Source of the DNA: Saccopteryx bilineata
Lineage: Eukaryota > Chordata > Mammalia > Chiroptera > Emballonuridae
Direction: 5' to 3'
NCBI RefSeq assembly: GCF_036850765.1
Contig: NC_089493.1
Location: forward strand, 128,160,239-128,224,238
Length of the DNA: 64,000 nucleotides
Made by a program: the position numbers and the translations under genes. This document shows positions 33,730 to 42,864 of the stretch, piece by piece. The first letter of the stretch is position 1, and each line of letters opens with the position of its first letter. The notes beneath the pieces are model-generated. The model made no database searches. It saw only the letters and a list, made by a program, of their open reading frames with translations, and was not told the DNA's origin.

Positions 33730-35160
33730 AACTGCACTGCCAGGGGATTCAATAGCTGTGCCTGGTACTGTGTCAGGCGAGCATTTGAAAGCCACCTATC
33801 CGATGGGGCTCGCAGCACTTGTTCTAGATAATGTTCTCTAATTACCTGAATGTCCTGACCTAATGTCAGTTTATTAGCTTTCTTAACTAGGGTTGAGGTA
33901 GCAGCAAGTGCCCTCAGGCAAGTTGGCCAGCCAGACACTAGGGGGTCTAGCTTCTTGGACAGATATGCTACGGGCCTCTTCCATGGCCCAAGCTCTTGGC
34001 TGAGGATTCCTAAGGGTAGCCCTCCCTTTTCAGCAATGTACAGCTGGAAGGGTTTGGCCATGTCTGGTAAGGCCAACGCTGGGGCAGCTACTAGGGGCTC
34101 CTTCAGTGTCTGGAAAGCCTTTCCTTGTCTGTCCAAATAAACTGTTCTTCTTTGCCCCGAGTCAACTCGTGTAGGGGCCTGGCCAGCTCTGCAAACCCTA
34201 GTATCCAAAGTCTTCAATAGCCTACTACTGCTCCCAGAAATTCTCGTACTTGCCTCTTGGTAGTGGGCTCTGGGATCTGTAACACAGTCTGAATCCTTTG
34301 ACTGGATAATGTCCTTTGTCCCCCTTGTAAGTTATATCCCAGATAACTTACGGTTTGGGTGACAATCTGGGCCTTCTTGGCAGAGACTCGATACCCCATC
34401 TGCTGGAGGTCCTGGAGCAGGTTTAGGGTGGCCTCCTTACATTGTTCTTCTGCTGCAGCGATGAGGAGGTCATCCACATACTGGAGCAGCACAACTGACG
34501 GGTGGGCAGTGCAAAACCCCTGCAAGTCCTTGCTCAAAGCTTCATTAAAGATAGTGGGGGAGTTCTTGAACCCTTGGGGAAGCCTGGTCCATGTATACTG
34601 CCCCACTAGTCCATTCTCTGGATCATTCCATTCAAAAGCAAATATTTCCTAGCTCTTGGGGGCCAATGGAATACAGAAGAAAGCGTCCTTCAAATCTAGT
34701 ACTGAGTAGTAGATATGAGTAGGGGGCAACGAGCTTAGCAAAGTGTAGGGATTTGGCACTGTGGGGTGAATAGTCTCTACCCAGGCGTTTACTTCTCGCA
34801 GATCCTGCACCGGGCGATAGTCCTGGGTCCCAGGCTTCTGGACTGGGAGCAAAGGTGTGTTCCAGGCTGACTGGCATTCCCGGAGGATACCTGCCGCTAA
34901 TAAGCGCTTCAAATGCTGTGCTATGCCTTGCTTAGCCCGTGCAGGTATGGGATATTGCCTTACCCGCCCTGGGCTAGCGGTGCTCAGCAACTGCATTATG
35001 ACAGGTGGCTGATGAGCCTGGTGGGTTGGTTTCTGCCCACACCCCGGGCACCTTTTTTTTTTTTTTTGCAACTCCTCTGGAACCCCGATAGTTTCGTCCT
35101 TACCTTCCTGGAGGGCTGCTAACAGATATTCTTCAGATATGGGCACCGTTACCTCTAGGC
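33730..35160 (-). pseudogene. pol: pol remnant: reverse transcriptase
   Basis: Covers fingers to connection domains: [12 protein letters not shown] and [13 protein letters not shown] (open 34649-35146), the catalytic YVDD at 34469-34480 (open 34214-34606), and the thumb/connection (open from 34217 down to the SINE). At least two frame breaks. The coding starts directly after the capsid remnant, with no protease in between. Confidence 0.92.
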
Positions 35161-35816
35161 TGCCTCCTTTGCTCTGCCAACCTCTGGATCATCCCTGTTA
35201 ATATATACTTTCTGGGCTATTTCTAATAGCTTACTCTTATTTTCTCCTTCAAATCTCTTTATCTTCTGTAAGCTTTTTCCTAATATCTGAAGCGGCCTGA
35301 GTCACAAAGGCTATATTTACTAGTCTCCTGTTCTCTTCTGCCTCAGGATCTAGAGGGGTATATACTCTATAAGCCTCTATGAGTCTTTCTAGAAAGGCTG
35401 CTGGGGATTCCTCTCTTCCCTGGATAACTTCACTAACCTTACTAAAGTTAGTGGGTTTCCTGGCTGCTGCCTTTAAGCCCCGTAACAGAGCCCGGCGGTA
35501 CTGGAAGAGTGCCTCCCTTCCCCCAGAGGTATTAGGGTCCCAGGTAGGAGGTTGAGACTGGAGAATGTCTTTTACTTCCCTTCTTCCCTCCTGAGTTTCC
35601 CTTTTCCTCTCCCAATACAACCTTAGCAGCTTCTTTCATTCTTTTTTTTTTTTTTCTTCTGTAGTAAAAAGTTTGGAAGACCTGTTGACAATCATCCCAC
35701 GTTGGCTGGTGGGTCCTAAAAACTGCCTCAAGCAAGGATATTAATCCCGGCGGTTTCTCAGAAAAGGGAGGATTTTGATGTTTCCAATTGTATAAGTTAC
35801 TGGAAGAAAAAGGCAC
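35161..35816 (-). pseudogene. gag: gag remnant: capsid only
   Basis: Begins within two residues of the expected capsid N-terminus ([13 protein letters not shown]) and includes PTWDDCQQ, the major homology region (REESPAAFLERLIEAYR) and the capsid end ([13 protein letters not shown]). A T-rich slip near 35641-35655 shifts the frame. No matrix or p12 upstream and no zinc-knuckle nucleocapsid downstream. Confidence 0.88.
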
Positions 35817-36952
35817 ATAAATAAAACGAGGGGGCGCGCGTGGACCGGCATTGGGTGCTGGCGGCGCTTATCGGAGAGACAAGATGGAGGCTGGGTTTTG
35901 TTTCCTTTGGGGTTTTACTCCATACTATCACCGACTAGGGGAAATGGCACCTCTGAATCTAATTTTGTGGGATTTCTAACGCTCTCGGGTGGGAGAGCGC
36001 GGGGCAGTGCAGGGAGCGAATCTGGGCTAGGGCCTGGAGACGCGCAGGCGACACACGTGAAGCCCAGGTCCTATGCCAGCGCGGGCGGGCCTTAGCGACC
36101 CTAAATTGTCACATGCCCCGCGGCCGCCTACACCCGAAGACGCACTTCCCCCACCCTGTTCTGAGCACTGGCCCCCAGTGGGGGAAGTCCCTTGGGGAGT
36201 AGGACCCGGCGAGTGGACCTGGGGTCACCCCTTCCTCGAACCTCCGAGCAACAGGTCTGCACCCTCCTGGGCCGCGCCAGAACAGGGGCACCCTTAATCC
36301 ACCAACGTCGCCCCCAGCCCGGTCCCCTCGTTTGGGCTGAGGACTCCCTACTTCCTTAACAGTTTCTGCGCCTCGGAAACAACAGCCGGGCACCACTCCA
36401 CCGCGGCGCGCCGCCGCGCAGCCACTGGGTCCTGGGCCGGCCGGCGCCTGGGGATGAATGGGGCTCCTCACCTTGGCCCACAACCCCAGGGGCGGCAAAC
36501 AAAGGAGGTCGGGGGAATAGGTCCAGCGCCTCCCTAAACTTACCGGACACCTCCCCCTACCCAAAACAAAGGATCCCCCGCCAGACTCCGCCCGCGCTCT
36601 ACGCGCCGGCACTTCGGAGAACGGCCACACCAGGGTATTATTGTTCGGCCTGCAGGGTGCGCGCCGCACCCCAGCCCGAGCCCGTAGGACAGTTGGGGAC
36701 CTGCCCCTCCAGAGCCCCTGCGACAGGTGGAGCAGACGGGCGCCCCGAGCCGCCGGCCAGGCCCCCCAGCCCAAGAAGTTTGCGCCCCCTCCCCGCGCCG
36801 CCCGCCTGCTGCCCCGCGCACTCACCTCGCCGCAGGCAGGACAACTTGTGGGGCACCGCCGCGCCCAGCCAGACTGAGCCGCCCCGGAGCAGCCGTGCGC
36901 CACCCCCCCACCCCCTACCCCACCCCCCACCCCCACCCCCCCGGGGCCGCCG
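35817..36952. other. GC-rich CpG-island-like block inside the provirus
   Basis: About 1.1 kb, very rich in CpG and G/C runs, unlike any retroviral gag. It occupies the place of matrix and p12. On the - strand there are two consensus splice donors, GGCGAG/GTGAGTGCG near 36821 and TCCG/GTAAGT near 36543. Long open frames on both strands are what high GC produces by chance. It looks like a host gene promoter or first-exon region, but I do not recognise which. Confidence 0.65.
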
Positions 36953-37091
36953 CCCCTCCTTAGGCAACGAACTTAGTGCGGACACCAGATCGGCATAGCG
37001 TACTACAGCCCAGAACTCCTGGGCTCAAGCGATTCTCCTGACTCAGCCTCCCGAGTAGCTGGGACTACAGGCGCGCGCCACCACGCCGGGC
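36953..37091 (-). ncRNA. RN7SL: 7SL (SRP) RNA fragment, internally deleted
   Basis: Reverse complement matches 7SL from nucleotide 1 (GCCCGGCGTGGTGGCGCG at 37091) through GTAGTCCCAGCTACTCGGG, GAGCCCAGGAGTTCTGGGC and GTCCGCACTAAGTTCG. It then jumps over about 40 bases to TTGCCTAAGGAGGGG and stops. It includes the Alu domain 5' part. Not a functional SRP RNA, since the S domain and 3' end are missing. No poly-A and no target duplication is visible. Confidence 0.93.
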
Positions 37092-37394
37092 TTCTCAGTG
37101 GCGATATTAATCCACACATCTAGATACAGGCAACACACTATTAACACAGGGAACACACTTGTTTCTCTCACACTCAACTAAGTCATTCAGGCTCAGACAA
37201 AACACAGCACAGCGCAGCGCAAAAAGGATTCCTAATGTGACCGGTCACTTCTGAGTTAACATATCCAAATTTCAGAGGGTGGCATCCCACCTCTGAAAGC
37301 CCTGGGTGGATTACCAGCAGCGTCCCACCTACCACCTCAGGAATGTGCGCTCTAGAGCTCAAAGGCCTCTGACCCAAACCTCCACCAAGGGAGA
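37092..37394 (-). other. Retroviral leader remnant
   Basis: About 300 bases between the primer site and the 7SL junction; no open frame. Presumably the packaging-signal region of the provirus. Confidence 0.65.
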
Positions 37395-37412
37395 ATCCTG
37401 GATGAGCCCCCA
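37395..37412 (-). promoter_or_regulatory. Primer binding site, tRNA-Pro
   Basis: The - strand reads TGGGGGCTCATCCAGGAT, 16 of 18 matches to the tRNA-Pro site used by murine-type gammaretroviruses, three bases from the LTR edge. Confidence 0.93.
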
Positions 37413-37415
37413 GTG

Positions 37416-37793
37416 TGTAGCATGCACCAGGTACAATAACAGACATCAGAGACTTTCAGGAATATATTCAATAGATGTTTCTTTATTGGCCAGTTTAACC
37501 TGCGCAGGGGCAAATTCCCAGGTGTCCGGAGACACCTTACTCACAAGGAGCTACAAACGGGAATCACGCCTGGCGCTTACAGCTAATTCCTTATATATCC
37601 TAAGTAAGCAAGCATATACAGAAGCAGATGTGGTGATTACCTATTCGCTAAGGGGGTTGCACATAGCATAGCAACAGGGGCTGCGTCTAGCTCATTGGCG
37701 AATTCCAAACATAAACTTCTGATAAGGGTCTTTAACCAATGGAATTCAAACGTTTGCCTTTCTTTGTTCTCAGCCTCACAGGGTCCCTGTCTC

Positions 37794-37828
<35 letters not shown>

Positions 37829-38033
37829 GCAATAATCGCGCCTCGGATAAACCTCATTGGCTACGATACTGCCACTGCGCAAAGCTTGTCTCTGCTTCTT
37901 GAACGACCTTGGGCATGGTATTCCTAACAGAACAGGAGCAGGACCTGCCTGTAATCCTTAAATTCTCTGTTCCATCAGTGCCCTGCCTATATCCTATTAT
38001 TTTAGATATTCTGATCTTCTCTTGGTCCTTACA
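37416..38033 (-). mobile_element. 5' LTR of the tRNA-Pro provirus
   Basis: Same sequence as 29072-29587 with a roughly 100-base U4 insertion and an 8-base repeat near 37466 (ATTCAATA). Ends TGTAGC...CTTACA. Confidence 0.93.
37797..37886 (-). pseudogene. RNU4P: U4 snRNA retropseudogene in the 5' LTR
   Basis: The - strand reads AGCTTTGCGCAGTGGCAG at 37886, then TATCGTAGCCAATGAGG and GCGCGATTATTGCTAATT. These are the first about 63 nucleotides of U4, followed by a poly-A of about 26. The 9-bp duplication TGTCTCTGC flanks it (37788-37796 and 37887-37895). Present only in the 5' LTR. Confidence 0.95.
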
Positions 38034-38084
38034 CTCCGCATCCCAGTCTGATGCTCTATCCACTGCGCCACCTCCTGGTCAGGC
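38034..38084 (-). repeat. SINE family A, right part (split by provirus)
   Basis: Continues the copy at 28796-29071 after the repeated CTCCG and ends GCCACCTCCTGGTCAGGC (tRNA-like head). Confidence 0.95.
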
Positions 38085-38249
38085 AAAAGAGGTCTTTTTT
38101 TTTTGTATTTAGAAATTGAATTAAGAAATTTAAATGAGCGCGCTTTACTTGTTTCAATTCAAATTATAGTAGAGATATTTTCTGACAGAGACCAGACAGA
38201 TCACTTACTCACATAGCTTAATATACAATTCTGTTTTTTAAGTTTTTCG
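38085..38249. other. Short intergenic stretch
   Basis: AT-rich sequence between the split SINE and the second ERV; nothing recognised. The lower boundary of the ERV is not defined. Confidence 0.4.
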
Positions 38250-39553
38250 AGATGGCAGGGAGTTGTCAGCATAGAGGGAAGGAAGAGAGAAAGAAGACGG
38301 ATGGACAGTGTGAGCAGCTGGATGGAAAAGGAAGGTCAGAATCTGCAGGAGGAGGAGGGTCAAGTACTGGTGTGGTGCCATGTGGTCAGAGGAGTCAAAA
38401 AAGATTTAGAGCTTTGAGGAGAGGGGAGAGGGTGAAAAGGAAAGAGGCACAGTCACAGTTTGTAAGGAGGGAGGAGGGGCCAGAAAAGAGACAGGCACCA
38501 CAGCCAGAGCCACAGCTTCTAAGGAGGGAGGAGGAGATAAAGAACACAGTGGAGAAGGGAGGGGGCTCTTGGAGGGAAGAGACTCGAGTGAAAGAGATTT
38601 GTAGAGGAATTAGAGAGGGGTCCCGAGAGAGGGGTGCCCTTGGGGGTCAGTCAGGAGAAGGAAAGAGTTGGGAGTCCACGGAGAAGGAAAGATTAGGAGC
38701 AGAGGTTTTAGGTAAGGTTTCTTTGGCCAAAAATGGCCTGCGTGTAGAACAGAAGGCACAGAAATTAAGGACAGGAGAGAGGGGAGAAAAAAAGCCTGCA
38801 CGTAAGGAATTTCTGATGCCCTCCCTGTCCGGTGGCAGAAATTGTCAAGATCTCTTAGGATATTGTAATAGTAGTAGAAAGCAATCTGGCTAGGTGCCTA
38901 GACTTTCGAGAAAGTCCATAGAAGCTAGCTGCTCGGAGTAGAAACCTCCCAAACTGTGAACCTCAGAGAGTAGAGTGAGGATGACACAGTATCCCGAAGG
39001 AGTAGAGGAGTAGTCTCTGAGGCCTGAGATTGGGAGGAGCCCATGTTCCGAGGAGAGTCTGGCTGGAAGGTTTGGACTGAGAGGAGCCCACAGTAGAGGA
39101 GACTGGTGAGAGAAGGGGGTGTCCCCGCCTTCAGTCACAGTTCCGAGAGGAGAAAATCTCCGTAGAAAGACAGTCTCAGACAAGAGGTCGTCACCCCAAG
39201 GCCGAGATCGTGGGACGTAGGAGAGTGACCTGGCTAGGTGCGCCTAGACTTTTGTAGAAGTCCAAGGAGTAGAGGACCACCCGTAGATACGGGGTCCGAA
39301 ATCAAAACCGTCTGTCCAGGAAGGGGTGTTTTGGAGAGAAATTTGGAGGCCAACCGGGGAAGGGGAGGGAGAAACTCCTTACCTTTCTGGTCCAGCAGGG
39401 GTTTAGGACAGGGTTAGACTGCGGCCAATCGACCTACAATTACACGTCCAAACAGAATCAGGGAGTAAGCCCGGGACAAGCTGCCGCTGCCCATTGCTTC
39501 CCTGGTTGTAAGTTTGGACGGCAATAGGGATCGTCCAGGCAGTTAATACTCTG
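38250..39553 (-). mobile_element. 5' internal remnant of the tRNA-Phe-type ERV
   Basis: From the primer site downward the - strand is pyrimidine-rich with Pro/Ser-coding character near 38260-38880 (like gag p12 or leader of such elements) and no long intact gene. A long + strand frame here is the antisense of that composition. No pol, env or 3' LTR follows, so the element is truncated. Confidence 0.6.
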
Positions 39554-39571
39554 TCCCGGGTTTCAGCACCA
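39554..39571 (-). promoter_or_regulatory. Primer binding site, tRNA-Phe
   Basis: The - strand reads TGGTGCTGAAACCCGGGA, one mismatch from the tRNA-Phe complement, two bases inside the LTR. Confidence 0.88.
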
Positions 39572-39573
39572 AA

Positions 39574-39884
39574 TGTTGGAATCCATGGGAGTCCAAAAGA
39601 CCAGAGTAACAGGCTTTATTGAAAGGAAGAAAGGAACCCTGCTGGGCACTTCTCCCAAGGAGAAGAGCACCGAAAACTGACTGAGGTAAAACTTTATAGG
39701 GTTGGGGATAGCCTCAAGCAAGGGTGTGCTGGTATGTTCGGCTTTCTGGAATACTCTTCATTGAGGTGACTGACCAGCTTCCTGGAGTTCCTTTGTCCCG
39801 TGGGCAATTGTCCAGTAATTAAGGGTGGGGTCAGGCAGCCAAGCGGAACAGCAAAAGGGCAGTTTGGAATTCATGTATCTATCA
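39574..39884 (-). mobile_element. 5' LTR of the tRNA-Phe-type ERV
   Basis: TGTTGGAATCC...ATCTATCA, same family as 28217-28554; the - strand has a TATAAAG box near 39697 and AATAAAG near 39616. It joins L1 3' UTR sequence at 39885. Confidence 0.9.
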
Positions 39885-40005
39885 GAAATTAAATTTAATG
39901 GGGTGACATTCATTAATAAGTACATTGGTTTCAGATAAACATTTCTATAGCATTTGAACTGTTGATATGTTGTGTGCCCATCACCCAAAGTCAGACCATT
40001 TTCTG

Positions 40006-40043
40006 TGTGGGAAACAGGCTGCAAGCTGACAGGGCCCTTGCAG

Positions 40044-40115
<72 letters not shown>

Positions 40116-41056
40116 CGTTTTTTGTTTTTTTTTTACAGAGACAGAGAGTCAGAGAGAGAGGGATAGACAGGGGCAGACAGACAGGAATGGAGATGAGAAG
40201 CATCAGTCATTAGTTTTTCGTTGCACATTGCGACACCTTAGTTTTTCATTGATTGCTTTCTCATATGTGCCTTGACCACGGACCTTCAGCAGACCGAGTA
40301 ACCACTCGCTTGAGCCAGCGACCTTGGGTCCAAGCTGGTGAGCTTTTGCTCAAACCAGATGAGCCCGCGCTCAAGCTGGCGACCTCGGGGTCTCGAACCT
40401 GGGTCCTCCGCATCCCAGCCCGATGCTCTATCCACTGCGCCACCGCCTGGTCAGGCTGCAGTTTATATTTTTGAGGGACAGAGGTGTGGGGGACTGGCAG
40501 TAAATTGACAGAGTCCTTGCTGCCCATCCCCCCACCTCACTTGCTTAAATTGCTAGAGGCTGTGGGAGACTAAATTGACAAAGATCCTTGCAGTTTAAGG
40601 GTTAAGCCAAAGGCTAAACTCTTCACCACAGCCTCTAGTTGTTTGATTAAGTTGGTAAAGGCAATTTACATGCCCTTCCCCACATTTCCCTTAGCTATAA
40701 TGCTGTGGTTTCTACTGTCCCATCTCCCATGTCCCTTGAAGAGACTGGAGGCAGTTTTCTTTTTACCCTTCGTTTTGTGAAGTTAAAATGTTATGCACGG
40801 TGGAAGGTTTTTTGGGTTCTTGGGAGAATTCTTGATTTACCCCAGAAATGTGACTTTGTGTCAGAGATCTCTTTGTTTTACAAATGGCTTTGCTTTCTGC
40901 ACTATAAATTGTGTTTTGGGGCTGCAGGCTGCTCTTGCAAGCCATCAGGTTGGCAATGAGACTTCTCAATCCCATCCTTTTTCTGTGTTTGCTTTTTAAT
41001 CCTCCACTGTTCCCACTTGAGACCTGAACAATTGCGAGTCGTGTTGGCTTGTGACA
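40006..41056 (+). mobile_element. Solo LTR inserted in the old L1
   Basis: TGTGGGAAACAGG...GGCTTGTGACA (TG...CA) is bracketed by TTCTG at 40001-40005 and 41057-41061. L1 sequence GACCATTTTCTG / TCACTGTATATTTG is continuous if it is removed. A CTATAAATTG promoter-like box near 40901 suggests + orientation. A SINE is nested inside. Confidence 0.82.
40045..40457 (-). repeat. SINE family A with (AT)n-expanded tail
   Basis: Reverse copy; CTTGCAGTTTTTATA / CTGCAGTTTATAT flanks. The (AT)n run of about 65 bases (40048-40112) grew from the tail. Confidence 0.88.
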
Positions 41057-41489
41057 TTCTGTCACTGTATATTTGTTCCTTTTTACTCCCCTTCTCAAAC
41101 TCTCCCCCACATCCCTCTTCTCCCTGGTAACCACTTCACTTTTATCTATATCCAATAGTCTCATGTTTATATCCCACCTATTTGTGAAATCATATAATTC
41201 TTAGCTTTATCTGGCTCACTTATTATAATGTTCTCAAGGTCCATTCATGTCATCGTAAATGGCAATATTATCATTTCTTATGGCTGAATAGTATTCCATT
41301 GTATACATGTACCACATCTTCTTTATCAAATTTTCTATCAATAGATACTTTGTTTCCATGCCTTGGCCACTGTGAAAAACGCTGTGATGGACATGAGAGT
41401 GCATGTGTCTTTGCGTACTAATGTTTTTGAGGTTTTTGGGTAGATACCCAGTAGAGGGATTGCTGGGTCATATGGTAACTCTATTCTTA

Positions 41490-41941
<452 letters not shown>

Positions 41942-42864
41942 CTATTGTTAATTTTTTGAGTAGCAACCATACTGTCTTCTCTAATGACTATACCAGTTTA
42001 CATTCCAACCAGATGTGAATGAGGGCTCCTTTTTCTCCACAGCCTCTCCAACACTTAATACCTCTTTATTTGATAACAGCCAATCTAACAGGTGTGAGGT
42101 GGTAGCTCATTGTAGTTTTGATTTTCATTTCTCTAATAGCTAGTGAAGATGAGCATCTTTTCATGTACCTGTTGGCCATTTGTATGTCTTCCTGGGAGAA
42201 GTATCTGTTCAGGTCTTCTCCCTATTTTTATTTGGATTGTTTGCTTGTTTGTTGCTGAACTTTGTGAGTTCTTCATAAATTTTGGCTATTAACCCCTTAT
42301 CAGAGCTGTTTGTGAATATCAACTCCCATTTGGTTGGCTGCCTTTTTGTTTTGTCAGTTTCTTTTGCTGTGCAGAAGCTTCTTAGTTTGATATAGTCCCA
42401 TTCACTTATTTTTGCCTTTACTTCCCTTGACCTTGGGGTCCAATTCATAAAATGTTCACTACAGCCAAGGTCCATAGTACCTATGTTTTCTTCTATGTAA
42501 TTATTTCAGATCTTATATTTAGTCTTTGACTTACTTTGAATTAAATTTTGTGCATGGGGACAAACTATAGTTAAGTTTCATTCTTTTTTTTAATTTTTTT
42601 ATTTTAATAAATTTTTATTGATGGTAATGGGATGACATTAATAAATCAGGGTACATATATTCAAAGAAAACATGTCTAGGTTATTTTGTCATTAATTATG
42701 TTGCATACCCCTTGCCCAAAGTCAGATTGTCCTCCGCCACCCTCTATCTAGTTCTCTGTGCCCCTCCCCCTCCCGCTAACTCTCTCCCTCCCGCCCTCCC
42801 ATGTCTTCCCTCCCCCCACCCCTGGTAACCACCACCCTCTTCTCCATGTCTCTTAGTCTCGTTT

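Larger units (their letters stand above)
29072..38033 (-). mobile_element. Defective endogenous gammaretrovirus-like provirus (tRNA-Pro type)
   Basis: A complete proviral unit on the - strand: 5' LTR 37416-38033, primer site 37395-37412, leader, a non-retroviral block, partial gag, pol, env and 3' LTR 29072-29587. It is flanked by the perfect 5-bp duplication CTCCG (29067-29071 and 38034-38038) inside a SINE. Frameshifts and stops break every gene. The matrix region has been replaced by 7SL plus GC-rich sequence, and nucleocapsid and protease are absent. The two LTRs differ at roughly 25 of about 510 comparable positions by eye, so the copy is neither very young nor ancient. It could not have moved without proteins supplied in trans. 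Confidence 0.95.

Noticed and set aside
33363..34217. 284-codon frame looking like one protein
   Set aside because: It is a chance fusion of pol remnant with an opposing family B SINE.
36109..36936. 275-codon open frame on the - strand in the GC-rich block
   Set aside because: Overlapping long frames on both strands and Gly/Arg/Pro-rich composition are expected in GC-rich DNA; no domain is recognisable.
36953..37091. Functional 7SL RNA gene
   Set aside because: About 40 bases are missing internally, and the S domain and 3' half are absent.
38252..38893. 213-codon + strand open frame
   Set aside because: Purine-rich antisense of the ERV internal region; low-complexity Glu/Lys/Arg/Gly composition and no motif.
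28217..39884. The two tRNA-Phe-type LTRs as ends of a single 11.7 kb provirus
   Set aside because: The left LTR has its own GTAAG duplication on both sides and abuts a MIR fragment, so it is a solo LTR.
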